This document shows, one piece after another, positions 36,858 through 48,647 of a stretch of 64,000 nt of DNA. Position numbers and translations under genes: made by a program. This stretch comes from Melanocharis versteri (taxonomy: Eukaryota; Chordata; Aves; Passeriformes; Melanocharitidae). Location of the stretch: NCBI GenBank assembly GCA_013397845.1, contig VZTG01001885.1, positions 48,662-112,661 of the forward strand, read 5' to 3'. A model generated the notes under the pieces. It searched no databases. It had not been told where the DNA came from and saw only the letters and a list, made by a program, of their open reading frames with translations. How positions within the stretch are numbered: the first letter of the stretch is position 1; each line of letters starts with the position of its first letter.

Positions 36858-38521
36858 AGAAATGTATACAGTATAGAACAACTCTATATGTAGAACTAGT
36901 AGACATGTGCAAAAAACCTACAGGTTCAATTATTTTTGCATGTCTTATTGCTTTAACTTCTGAAGACAGAGAAGCTGACTGACTACTGCAAATTACTCAG
37001 GAGCGGTAGTTTGAAATGGCAATTACTCTTACACCCTTGACTGGAGTTCTTTCTCCTGCTCCTTTACAGCAACTACTGTGTTTCTTTCAGTGTTGATTCA
37101 CAGCATGAATATTCTCATCAAATGTTCTACTGCACTTTTGGAAGCGCAACATTTCTGTGCTGATACATCAGTTACTTTAATGTTTCCCATCTAATTAAAT
37201 TATTATTATCAATATTGCTTTCTTATGCTTCTGTGTGAGGCAACATTAGTGCCTCTATTAATGTACACATTAGTATGTGTGCCTGAAATATGCTGTCAGA
37301 TGTTGCCTAAAGTTATTTACTTCTTAAATCCTAGGGCTTGAAGTACAGGCAATTGTTTTGTTTTAGCAGCAAGTTACAAACTTTTGTCAGTAGTAGCAGA
37401 ACCTACCTGGGATGGTATTCTGCTTTATGGGGTCTGGGGTTTAAATTAAATACAGCAGTAAAGTCAGAAGGAACAACAATGTGTAGGTGACAATATGTTT
37501 CAGTTCTGCTGTTCTCTCAATGAGACCCTTTAATGCCAGTAATGAATTATATGGAGAAAGTAGGGATCAGAAAGTCTCTAAATTCAGGTATTTGTATGAT
37601 TGCTTTTATTTCACCAGGATCTGTGGTTTAAATACCAGAACATTAGCAGATGTCTTAGCATCTTTAAATTTTACAGCTTTGTTCATAATTTCACTCTGTT
37701 AAAGTTTTAATGCTTTGAAGTGCTTCGTACAAGTGCACATGGCATAACTACTGCTAGAATCACTTCAAGGGGATTTGAGGAATTCTGTTCTTAGCAATTT
37801 CCTACAGGCAGCTTTTCAAATTCACTTTATTGACTCCAAACTGTTTCAATTTCTACTTGTATAATTTTACAAGAAATACGACAAATGTAAGTGTTTTCTT
37901 CATGTTTTATGTCCCTAATGAGGAGCAAAAGGTCAAGGACTTTGGGATGGAGGGGGAAGCCAATTACTCTTGCTACTGTGCTTTGGAATACTGCTTGCAA
38001 CTTGCACTCATTTTCTACCAGCAGGATTAGAGGATTGTTAATTTCCTTAGAAAGTTTGTGAGGCTCAAAGGATTGGGGTTTGTATTTTTTTCAATGTTTT
38101 CTATTCTTGCTTGAACGAGACTGAGAAATATTCCCTTTGTATATATACATGACATACATCACAAAAAGCAAAAGTTTTTTAGACTATCTAGAACTTGAAG
38201 GGTAGATTATTTTTTAGGGTCATTAGGTGCTCTAAGCTGCTGATAGATGTCTGACTGATTTTCAAAAGCATTTAAATGCCTACCTCATCAATACAGCTGA
38301 TATGCCTAGCCTGGGAGGTATTTGTTAAAATCCTAATTGAGGATCTGCTTCTTAGGCACATTAATTAAAAATCTGGTTCTAAATGTCATTAAGAGCTATG
38401 AAGGAAAGCAGTCACTGGAAAAAAAAAAGGTCAGAAGGAAAACCATGTCAGTGCCATTAGCAAACTCAATAAATTCTCATGTCTGATTTTGCACAGCTGA
38501 CTTGAAGGCTGGATGCTGAGG

Positions 38522-38631
38522 GAATCACAGACTGGCTTGGGTTGGAAGGGAATTTTAAAGATCCTCTAGTGCATTCCCCTGCCGTGGGCAGAGACACCTT
38601 TCACTAGACCATGTTGCTCAAAGACCTGTGA
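38522..38631 (-). mobile_element. CR1 LINE 3' fragment, minus strand
   Basis: The + strand reads GAATCACAGACTGGCTTGGG, then TTGGAAGGGA, CCTGCCGTGGGCAGAGACAC and CTAGACCATGTTGCTC. This is the reverse complement of the avian CR1 3' end. It is about 110 bp, diverged and 5'-truncated, as most copies are. The closing 8-bp repeat is not visible. Confidence 0.9.
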
Positions 38632-39685
38632 TGTAAGAAAAAAGGTGGGTAAGAGCTTTCTTTCCTCATAAAATAATGGATTGAATTTTCCCAGTGCAAG
38701 GAGGAAGGTCAGAGGGCAGGGACCTGCTTTTGGAAGTATCAGGACTGGCTCCTGTTTAAGTAAAGCTCGTCAGCTCTCACTGTGGCATCAGGCAGGGCTG
38801 TGCAGTGTGTGAAGGTCACTTGAGCTATTTCAGCTTGTGACCAGGGGATGTGAGGCCAAGTAATTAATGTTTGTGCCCAAACAGTCACATTGTTAAATAT
38901 CCTGATTGAAGGAAGTCCTCATACACACCCTCACGTGCACCACAGTGCCAAGGGGGACACAGGGACAGGACTGCTCAGAACACAGCCGCTCCATGGGTCC
39001 CACTGCACGGCACAGGCCAGGCCTCAGCGGGGCTCTTGTCCAATAGGGAGGATTTAGGATCCACTGCTCCTCACCTCATGTGCCATCCAGGTCGAAGTCA
39101 TGCTTCAGTGACCAGTGAACTTGCATCCATGGGCTTCTGTAGCGTGCTTTAACCATGCCCTGATGGCCTCAGAGCCTGAGACTAACTCAGAGAGTTTTAA
39201 AGATCATTTAGGGTAAAATGTAGTGAAGCATTTTAGCCAGTAGTGAGCAGGCCTTTTACAAAATCTAACCTTCAGCTGGGGTCTGCTCCATGGGTCATGG
39301 TGGAGGAGAAGAGAGAGATTTGAGACACTTCAATCTTTCATCCCCAAATGGCTAAATACTGCAGAGATCTGTCTGAGGTCTTGCAGCCCTGTAACCTGTA
39401 CAGCCTGAAAAGGGATATGCCTGATAAGCCAAGTGGCATTTAAAAACACACAGTTCCAACAGACTGGAACAGAGCTGCTTAATGCACTGCTAATTCTTCT
39501 CTTTCATTGCTGAGTTCTCTTCTTCTATCACATGTCATCCACAGTCCATGGCTTATCTGAAAACTGATACATGTCAAAACCATCTGAGGATTTACACAGT
39601 CCCTCTGCCCTTTGGTTGTTTCTTTCTAATTTTTTTTTCCTCTCACTTGTATGTCACTGTGCCTAACTAAAGTATTACTCATAGT
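38632..39685. other. Non-genic interval
   Basis: Slightly GC-richer sequence between the CR1 fragment and the short LTR. No gene or repeat was recognised. Confidence 0.5.
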
Positions 39686-40058
39686 TCTAGGTGTCCTGGG
39701 GTGATGTTATGAGGCTGCTGTATTCCTTAACCGTCCGCTTAATGTCCGAGGTTACGGTATCTTTAAGATGGACCCGGGGGCGGGGCCAGAGCCGCGGGAC
39801 CCCGGGCGCGGCTCGGTTGAACGGCTCTGCTCCAACAGCTCCGCCGGGCTCAGGAGGGAGGGCACCCTCGACGCTGCATCGCTCCTTTCCTGCCTTTTTT
39901 CATTCCTTCTAGCTTGAAAAAGGTTTTGTTTTTTTTTTCCTTTCCTCCCCCTGGCCTCCCTACCTTCCTTCNGAGGGGAAGCCCTTTCCCTTTGCAGGAG
40001 ACGCACCTTCTGGAGCGTTTCCTCCTAGAATTTTGTCTCCAAAACCGAGACACCTAGG
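39686..40058 (+). mobile_element. Short LTR-like element with near-perfect TSD
   Basis: The element spans 39692-40052 (361 bp), starts TGTCCTGGGG and ends AACCGAGACA, an imperfect inverted repeat. It is flanked by TCTAGG (39686-39691) and CCTAGG (40053-40058), which match at 5 of 6. Its GC-rich core (about 39765-39860) stands out from the AT-rich surroundings. No clear TATA or AATAAA was found, so the strand is nominal. One ambiguous base lies at 39972. Confidence 0.6.
39972..39972. other. Ambiguous base N
   Basis: A single unresolved base inside the short LTR-like element, in a C/T-rich run. Probably a polymorphic or poorly read position. Confidence 0.98.
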
Positions 40059-43000
40059 AATAGGAATTGGTGGTCCAGACTTTAATATGCCTGTTGCTTT
40101 ACATGCTCCCAATTTGAGTATGTGATTGATATGAATGTGTTCTAAATCTTATGTGTTCTGTACTCACCTAACCTTTTTCGAACTTTAACAGAACCAAAAA
40201 TAATTTAAAACATTTGAAAACAAGCATTTAGAGAAATCTCTAGGTGAATGTGGCTATTTAAGTATCACACCAACCAACTCAGACAAATAAGAGCGGTTTC
40301 TTTCTGAAATAGCCTAGTACTTTGGGTAGAAATTTTGTCTGCAGGGGAGACCATTACATGAGATACTTGCTGTGGTAGAATTAAGCAAACTTTAAGCCAT
40401 GATTCACTGGCAGAACAGAAAATTGTATCACAGATGATCTAGAATTTCTACATAAAGAAAGAGCTAAGCTCTCTTAGATTAAAGACTGCACAGGTATCCC
40501 TCTGTGATATGACTAAGCTCAGTCACCAATGAACTTAAATCCTATGATCCAAAACATTTGCTGATTTACTCTGGTGTAAATGAGCAGAATTTCCAGAGGA
40601 AGCCTGGTTGTATTTCAGTGTAATGGAGGGCACAAACCTCTGTAATGGCAACACAATAAGGCAGGGTTTTGACTGCCACTTGATGCCAAATGCTGTTTTA
40701 CTTGTCCTGCAAATAGCACAGCCCCTGCCTAACAGTGTTTGCATTGTTACTCATGAGGTGCATTATTTTAATTACTTATTTGGTTGCAGAGACCAGGAGA
40801 TAAATGAACCAATAAATGGTAACAGATTACTTGAGGGGAGCTTAACTAGCAGAGTCTAAGTAATGCAGTGGAATGATAGGGATGTTTTGGTCGGGTGGTT
40901 TTTTGGTTTCATTGCCAGTATGACAGATCAAAGTTTTCCTGTGAATGGGGGTGGGGAGAGAGATGGATGGATTTTGATTGATTGTTTGGTCTTGATTTAA
41001 TTGAATGGCTTAGGAGGATGCATTGTTTATTAGGCACAGACCACCATCAAACAAATAAAGACAAAATTCCTGGCAGTTGTTTCTCAACATTTTGGGCTTC
41101 TGGTTTTGATTTTTGGTGGGCTTTCTTTAATATCTCTAAGAATATGAGAACATAATTCTGGTTTTGGTTTCTGTAGCCAAAGATTTTCAGTAGAGTTGCA
41201 GCGGGTTTTTTATATAGGATAAATTCTAGCTTTTCTTTGCAAAACATGCTTAATGAGACCCTGAGTAGCAGTGCTGTGAGAAGAGATTGATGCTATTCCC
41301 CTTTTAGCCACAGCTACAGTCTCCAGACTACTCCACAGCAGCAATTTTCTACTTCAGACCCACACAAGAAAGCCTTATTTTGCCCTCACTTTCCCTCTAT
41401 GTCCATTGGCAGAGCAGTCTCCTCTATTAACACTGCATATGATTTGTCCTCACCTGAGGATATCAAGGAATTTGTGGCTTTCTGGTATGGAAATATGTAT
41501 GTATGCATGCATATGTATATAAACATGCACACCTATAAATACTGTATTTTCAAATACAGTGTTAAATGATGACCATCGTGTGTTATGTTGGGCCTTTTCT
41601 TGCTCTGTGGTTTGCACAGCCCGTGGTACAAAGCTGCTCCCCGTAAGGAACTGGGGCCAGGGAAGGTCTCTTTGCCCTCTGATTAGAGTGGCCAACTACT
41701 TTTGTTCTCTTTCCCAGCTGAAGCAGCCTGTAAGAACACACTGAAATGCCTGACAAGTTAACTTATAAAATATGAAGGAGTTCACTGTATTACTATCTTT
41801 CACAGCCTGCACTTGGCATTATGCTTTGGGTGTCTCATTCTAGTGACAGAGACAGTAAAAAGAGCAGACGATGGAGTACAACAGTCTCTAAATCTGTTGT
41901 GTGACATAATGGGAAATGTTGCCATATAAACCTGAGTTATTCTCAGTAGTCTTTGGATTGAGATTCCTCAATAGGATGACCCAGTGTTCACCTTTGTCTT
42001 AATGTGAACTGGCCGCAGATGTGCAGTGTATAAGAATTCCCTGGGTAGCATAAGTAAGCGATGGATTCCCAGGACCCCAGGCACCTGTTTTCAAGGGATT
42101 GAGTTTAATGATGAATGTCTTTGTTCTTTACCAAAATCCAGCCTTGATTCACGAAAAGAAAAAGAGAAAAGGCTATATCTGGAAATGCTATTAATCTCTG
42201 CTGTCATACTGAGAAACAATGCATCTTGCCGGAGTGATATGTCCAGGCAAGGAATCAAATATATATTATTTTTTAACCCCTCTCCTTGCAGATAAGAATA
42301 TAACTGATTTTTTAATCAAGTGATAGTGGAGAATCAAGAAATGAGCGAGGTGACATTGGCTTGATATAATGTCCACTGGAAACCTTCTTTATTTGGATGT
42401 TTGGTTTTAGGTTTTCTGACACTTTGTTCTCCCAGCTCTTTGCTGGTGCAGAAACAGCAGTACCGTTCAAATATTTTCTCATTTGAGTGTGTAACCAGCA
42501 CATGTATTACCTCCTATAATTCTAAAGACACTGCTTGCATTTGTGTCTGTTAGAAAACAAGTATGTGAAGCTTAGGAATCAGATAAGTCTCCAAATGGCT
42601 TCTCTTTATGTTCTCACTATTAAATAGTTTTTCTCCATTTCTTAAATTAAGTGTTTCATATTTGGACAGTAGATCAAGCTAGCCTTGCTGCTGTAATTGT
42701 CATCTTAAAAGAACAGGTTTTTTATGAGAGCTTATATTGCTAATAGCAAACTGAATATGCATGGGGAGCTGCCTAATGTGTTTCATCAGCATTTTCACTT
42801 GCCCTTCCTAGAAATATTATGCCAAATTTTTCTTGTCTTTTGTGGTTTTGCCTTGTAAATATCTTAGCAGCACCAGTGCTGTAAATTACAAGTTTAGCAG
42901 GTTAGTTGGAGGGGAAGTAGACCCAGTTGAGTAGAAAAGATGGGCATGGAAATGAAGATAACCAATTTGAGTGGACACAGTGGGTGGCAAAACCTCAACA

Positions 43001-44782
43001 GGTGCAGGATGTGTTACCCCAGGGAACAGCTTTATGTTGCAAGCTGTGCCATATAATGCACGTCTTTCTGCTTTGACAATCCCTGCCTTCAGCCTGATGC
43101 TTAATAAAGCACCTAAACCTATATTCTACTCCCTGATGTGTCTTGCTGCTTAATTATACAGTATCAGTTTGATATTAGATCATATTTTTCTGCAGGAACA
43201 GTTTTTAAAATAATTACTCAACATGAGCATGAAATTATTTTAGGGTAGTTTACACTGACAATTTCCTGAGTGACATCTCCGCAAAGGTAGAGTCATAGTG
43301 AATTGTCAATTCATTTAAAAGGTTCAGTGAATGGATGGAAGAATGCTTTCCAAATACAAATTTGAGCTTTTCTCTTTAAAAAAGAAGAAGGAAATTTCAG
43401 AGGGGAAAAGAAAGAGTTATGGAGTCAGGATCATTTTCTGACCCAGTATGGTTAGATATGAAGAGTGCTAAAAAACAAGGCCCAGAGATCTGAGAAACAG
43501 GATATCTGACATTTGTATTCCCTTTTTCTCAGTGCTGTGGTAGCTGTGACAAGGTCCAGAGAAGGCTGAGACCGTTGTGTGTTCTGTGGCAGAAAAGGAT
43601 GTTCTCTCCAGATGGAAGAACCCTAGGGCCCAGTGCTTCCATTTTTAGGGCAGGGGTGCTGAGGACTGTGCTCTTTCCTCAGACCTAGTGCTCATTTTGG
43701 CTGCTGCAGCTATATTGTTTTCATTTCCTTCAATCTCTATTTGCCAGACGTGAAGCCAAGTTTTAAACACTGCTGCTAGATTATAATGCCTCTACTTTTC
43801 TTTCAGGTTTCTGGGTTTCTGTTGTTGGGTTTTTTTGAAGTCAGGTGAGAGTACAAGCAGAATGATGGTGTCAACACCAAGGTCTGTGCAAGTGAGTCAA
43901 ACTGCAATGCCTATCTCTCCTGCAAAAGCCATTGGACACATGGAAATAGTAGCAAACAACCAATTAGAACAAAGAGTCCTCTTGCCTCTAAAAGCACCCA
44001 CAAATAATATGGATGTTTCAATTTTCTGTCCTCAGCTAAATGACAAACACCAAAAGTGTTTTTCCTCCAATGTTTGAGGGCTTTTTGCTTTTGAAGTAGA
44101 CAAGTAGGATTTCCCAATAAATATATTTCTTGGGATTTTGTATATATAAGTTTTTAAGCATGTTTTGCCTTACTGCAGCATTCAGTAATGAAAATATTGA
44201 TCTTATTAACTGTGCTAATTAGAGCTGAACAAAATACCTCCAGCAACAGCTAGTGAATATGCAATTAAATAACAATTCTTAAATTGCTTTGTCAGTGTTT
44301 ACAGGAGATGAATATTGTCAGGGATAAGTCTGCTGTCTAGAACATTGTGAGAAGAGAGAGTGGTAAATATCTGCACACTCTAAATTTTAAATTCGTATTT
44401 TGGTATTAAAAATTTCCCTTGTAAAATCAAATAATATATATACCTATCTTTTTTCCAACTAATCTGCTTAATAGGAGAAACAGAATTAAGCAGGTTTTGC
44501 TATGCAAGTTCAAATGAGAGTAATCCTCTGTTGTCATAGCCTGTGAGCGGTGTATTTACATACTGTCTGGAGAAGGAGGGAAGCCTCGGATAGTTTGGAA
44601 ATGCAAAGTGTTGATATTTGTGAAGAAATTACTTGCTCACTTCTGACAATTACTCTTAATACAACAACTGATATTAATGTTAAGCATGCATGGGGCTTAC
44701 GGGAAATATGCTTTAATATATATTAAAAAAGTGGGTTTAGTACACAGGAAAAGATGAGTCTATAAAATACTTTGTGAAAGGA
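40059..44782. other. Non-genic interval
   Basis: AT-rich, with no supported gene. An alternating purine-pyrimidine stretch lies at about 41490-41535. Confidence 0.5.
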
Positions 44783-45421
44783 CTAAAGTGCCGCCGTGCC
44801 ACGCGTCCGGCCACCCTCGCGGGGGTGCCTCGTTCAGCTGGGCCGAGCAGCGTGCGCGACCTTCCCGCCGCCGGTGCGGAGAGCGGCTGGCTCGGTTCCG
44901 AAGCGGGAGGGCTGCCGGAATCGCACTCAGGGTCTGGGCAGCCCACCGGTGTTACAGGCGCAGGAGAGGAATGAGAGGCGGAGGGACCCTTCGACGGTGA
45001 GCAGGGGCGGTTTATTTCAGGGAGCGAGGAACGGGGGGGGGGAACGAAGAGCCTGGAGCAGGGGGTTGCACAGGGCTTTATCCCCTTGGGAGAGGGGAGG
45101 GAATAGCCATGAACAAGCCAACTGAGGCACAGCACACAGGCAGACTGACAGTACATAAACCAGTAACGGCAACAGGGAGAGCAGAAGGGCAACAAGGAGC
45201 CAATGAGGAACCCTGCAGCAGGGAAGGTTCCGGGACACTGTTGTATGTGGAAGGAGCCAATCAGGATACAGGGATCAACATAACTCAAATAAGTAGGGAA
45301 AGAGATCTTGGGAGGATCACAGCTTCTCACCCTAAGTGAAAGGGAAGAGAGATGCCTCAGGAACACTGCCTGAGCCTGCTGAGGTAACATAAGTAATCTT
45401 TGAATCACCGCAACACTAAAG
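44783..45421 (-). mobile_element. Solo LTR (class II ERV type), minus strand, 6-bp TSD
   Basis: The LTR spans 44789-45415 (627 bp), flanked by CTAAAG at 44783-44788 and 45416-45421. On the minus strand it starts TGTTGCGGTGATTC and ends GGCACGGCGGCA. AATAAA (minus) is at 45011-45016 and a TATA-like GGATAAAGCC at 45076-45085. Several ATTGG elements lie farther upstream. The start, the order of signals and the CACCGGTGGG segment after the poly(A) signal match the solo LTR at 13078-13794, so the two are related subfamilies. The CpG-rich U5 (44789-44980) suggests a fairly young or little-methylated copy. Open frames of up to 238 codons here are composition effects. Confidence 0.92.
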
Positions 45422-46751
45422 AAGATGCATTCTGTTAATAGCGTAAGATTCAAAGTGACCTTTGAAGTAGTAAGTCACGTTTGCTTTGAGTACTAGTCTC
45501 CCAATACATTTGTCTTGTAGCAGGTGATAGAAATGCCAATGCAGAGGGATTCTGGGCCCGTTGCTTTTAGATGTGGCTGGCAATGTAAGAGCTGAGGTTT
45601 CACTCTGAGCTGTTAAATATTGTTCTACCCTCTTCTTTTACACTACAATTCTTATTCTGGCACATGCTCCTGCAACAGAGCAAACAGTTGCCTCTGTTGT
45701 AATGAGCCATTTCATTACTAAAGTGATACAGCCATTTTAAACAGCATACACAGTACTCATATTAATAATTCATTAGTGTATCAATTACTTATATTTAGTT
45801 CTAGTTATTTAGTTAACGTTTCAAAGTTTTCCAAATGTAAGTATGTCCTAGTGGGTTTCATTGGTACTATGAATTGCTGAAGTTTTTTTGTTTTGCCTAC
45901 ATGGGAAAGTAAGGCGTTGTTGAGTTTAGACAGAATCCTAACATAGGGGGGCAGACTGAAATGGCAAATTTATGATGCTGTGGTGGCGAAAAGCAGGCAG
46001 AACTAAATCCAAAGTCTGGCATGTGCTCTTTAAAATGAGGCATTTTGCCATGTTTTCATTGGAGAAGCACCAACTGTTGGGTAACAAGAATGAAACTTAT
46101 TAATTAAGAACATCAACTCTTGTGAGTTTCGGTTTTGGTGTTTTTTTTTTCAGAGTAAAGAATTAGTTAATCTCTTTTTTTTTTTTTTNNNNNNNNNNNN
46201 NNNNNNNNNNNNNNNNNTTTTTTTTTTTTTTTTAAGCGTTTACTTCCTTGGCCCATGTTATACTGTGGACTTATGTTCCAGTATCACAGTTCTCAGGGTT
46301 TCCAACCGTGGTTCTGCAACTCAGAAATGGGATTCATTCATTATGGTTTCATTTTTGGGCATCAATCCCACAAAGTCTCTGGCATATGGGGATGTTGATG
46401 GGATGACTCACATAAAAATAAGCTTGTGTTTAACTAATGGTAGGATCAGAGCTTTAGTCACCAGCAGAAATGTATATTTGATTTCCTCCTGGACTTGGCA
46501 TAACATATAGGGAAAGATATATTCCCAGCTGGAGACATGGAGAGAGGGTGGTGTTCAGGGAACAGGGACAAGTCCCTGACCATCATGTGTTTGTTTGAAC
46601 TGTCAGTTTTTCTTACAAAATGAGAGGCTTGAACTTCAGGAAGTTTTTTTTCTTAGTATTAGTGGTTATTCTAAAAAGGAAAGCACAAAAAATCACATTA
46701 AGGTAGAATGGCTGGCTAAGATAGATCAAAAGCTTGCATTCCCCAGGTAGT
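45422..46751. other. Non-genic interval containing an assembly gap
   Basis: No gene recognised. It includes the T tract and N run described next. Confidence 0.5.
46175..46233. other. T homopolymer with assembly gap (N 46189-46217)
   Basis: Fourteen T precede and sixteen T follow a run of 29 N. The true tract length is unresolved and the N count is probably a placeholder. A long T tract may be the tail of a minus-strand retroposed sequence, but no body is recognisable beside it. Confidence 0.95.
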
Positions 46752-47109
46752 TGTATCTCCCTTATGAGATTCCTCGAGAGAAACACGGCTCTCTGATTAA
46801 AAATTTAGAAGTTTATTAACAGACAATAGGGGACAAAATGAGAGAAAAACTCATCCAACAAAACAAAGGGGTACAGCACTGGGTACTTGACTACAGACAG
46901 GGTGCAGCCAGAGGCACCCCCTCGGTTAGGTGACACAGTCTTTTATAGTCCTAGACCTTCCTCCTTGGGGCCTTTCAATTGGCTTGTCATCTGTCATTCT
47001 GATTGGCTTGCTGTCTTGGGATGTTTCTTATTGGTTGAGTAATCTTCCAATGGCGGTTGTCCGGTAATTCCTTTATGTTAATAGGGTATCACTCATTTAC
47101 CCTCATTTA
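46752..47109 (-). mobile_element. Minus-strand 3' LTR of a truncated ERV
   Basis: Read on the minus strand it has ATTGG-type elements, TATAAAA (plus positions 46941-46947), AATAAA (46812-46817) and a U5 ending GGGAGATACA at 46752. Immediately upstream in its own orientation is a purine tract (47110-47122), so this is a 3' LTR rather than a solo LTR. The exact U3 start is uncertain because of a CATTTACCCT direct repeat near 47090-47110. No right-hand partner LTR was found. Confidence 0.78.
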
Positions 47110-47122
47110 CCCTCCCCTTTTT
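47110..47122 (-). other. Polypurine tract of the minus-strand ERV
   Basis: On the minus strand it is AAAAAGGGGAGGG, directly before the LTR, and uninterrupted. Confidence 0.72.
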
Positions 47123-47735
47123 ACAAACTTTGAGAAGTACCTGTAACCGCTACAAAAAAAAATCCAACAATAATCAACCAACCATATAACAGTTAGCCTA
47201 CAACAATTAACTCCCATTTAATCTCATAAACTATTACAAAAGCCAACTTTATTAAGTGCATTTATAACACTCTGAATGTTTAGTGCTAATGAAAACAACA
47301 AAAGCCACTACGGGACTCAGCCATAGCGAGCTTCTGCTTTTGGCGTTGGAAACAATAACAGTCCCAATAACTCTCAGTGCTGATTTCTGGATACTCCAAA
47401 TTCTGTATACTTGGATTTTTATGTTCATGCATGCTGTTTTCATTATTACAATACTCATAAGAGTAATTGCTGTATATGTTTGTTATGTGTCTAAAGCCCT
47501 GACCTATATCTGAATATATATGGCAGCACCATGCCATGCTTATATAAGTGTTTAGCTGCTCCATAGCTGTCCTGCATTTCTTCCGTGTTCTCATGCAATG
47601 ATCAGGTGTGGCCTTGTGTAAAACAGAGTGAATTGCTGCAGTGTTCTTCTGCCATTCCTTAGCAGAATTTCTTATCTGCTTAATATCTTGTGTCCTCTCT
47701 TGTCGTCTTAGCTGGATGCTGAGCCTGGATATTAA
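47123..47735 (-). pseudogene. 3' internal fragment of the minus-strand ERV, with an unrecognised open frame
   Basis: The sequence between the purine tract and about 47735 should be the 3' end of the retroviral interior. A minus-strand frame is open for 149 codons, from just after a TGA at 47736-47738 down to 47286. It reads a charged, possibly helical stretch (RRQERTQDIKQIRNSAKEW), then Cys/Tyr-rich sequence. A second frame (47252-47458) is more hydrophobic near its end (SPVVAFVVFIST). I recognise no family; position suggests env or a 3' accessory gene. A frameshift between the two frames is possible. The right limit is where similarity in style stops, not a mapped junction. Confidence 0.45.
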
Positions 47736-48371
47736 TCAGCACAATTCAGAAACTTCCCAGACTCTGTATTGGTCCCCTCTGATTATATATTGCTAGTAAA
47801 CTCAGAAGAGTTTTATTCCATCTACTTTACATTTGTGTATTTTTTATGATCCTTCCCGAAGATTGCATTGACCTTTCTTTAAAAAACCAGCACATAATTT
47901 GTCCATGAGGGTTTGGGGCTTGAAAGAGCTAGCAGAGCTGGGTAGCAGAAAAGGCAGCTCTTTCCAAGCTTCCAACCTGCTCTTGAAGAGAGCTTCAGGG
48001 AACATCTGATAACTGCATCGGCTGGGAATGCCTGGCTCACTGCTGATGGTGAGGTTTAGCTTCCAGAGGCTTTTGCTTCTGTCAGCTCTAACAGACAGCT
48101 TCTGCTGGCTGTCTTTTGGTTAGGAACTGCTGCAGCCCTTGCCTCCAGCTGGCAGCCGTGCAGGGGAAGTCACACACAGCTCCACAGGCTGTGGAAGTGC
48201 GCAGCTCCAGCCTACAGGCTCATAGCAGCACTTGGCAGGGTGGCTGCAGAGTGGCCCAGAAATTCTGCTTAAAACTGTCCAGTGGTAGTGTCAGTGTGCC
48301 AAGGGCCATGATCCAGCACGAGCTGAAGGGACTTGGCACATTAGAGGACTCAGCCCAGATGGGACTCCCAT
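47736..48371. other. Non-genic interval
   Basis: Between the ERV fragment and the CR1 tail. No gene was recognised; the last 70 bp may be more diverged CR1. Confidence 0.45.
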
Positions 48372-48647
48372 GAGAGGGTGCTGCCATTCAGATTGTGATC
48401 TACAGGGGATGTCTGATGCCTCTCCATGACTGAGCAGCACAAGTTGCAATAAGGTTCCTGTTTGATATAAGGAAGAAGATTTTTCGCCATGAAGGTGGTC
48501 AAACACTGGAACATGTAGCCAGAGGGTGGAGATATTCAAGCCTTGGCTCAGGAAAGCCCAGCATAAAGTGACCCGGGTAGCAGTGCTTTGAATCGTGGGT
48601 TGGACTACAAAGGTCCTTCCTAACCCAAGTTTTTCTGTTGTATATGA
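48372..48647 (+). mobile_element. CR1 LINE 3' fragment, plus strand
   Basis: It contains GAGAGGGTGCTGCCATTCAG, TAAGGAAGAAGATTTTTCGC, GAAGGTGGTCAAACACTGGA, ATTCAAGCCTTGGCTCAGG and GGTTGGACTACAAAGGTCC in the order of the CR1 ORF2 end and 3' UTR. Reading through it shows stops and small indels, so it is an old, 5'-truncated copy in the opposite orientation to the one at 38522. Confidence 0.88.

Larger units (their letters stand above)
16421..38521. other. Long non-genic interval
   Basis: About 22 kb of AT-rich sequence without a recognised exon, RNA gene or LTR. It holds the simple repeats listed separately and a 10-bp-arm inverted repeat at 28819-28854. Open frames here are short, none over 116 codons, and none has family motifs. 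It is typical of intergenic or large-intron avian DNA. Confidence 0.55.

Noticed and set aside
44737..45453. 238-codon minus-strand open frame
   Set aside because: It covers the minus-strand solo LTR, including promoter and poly(A) signals; the GC-rich composition explains the lack of stops.
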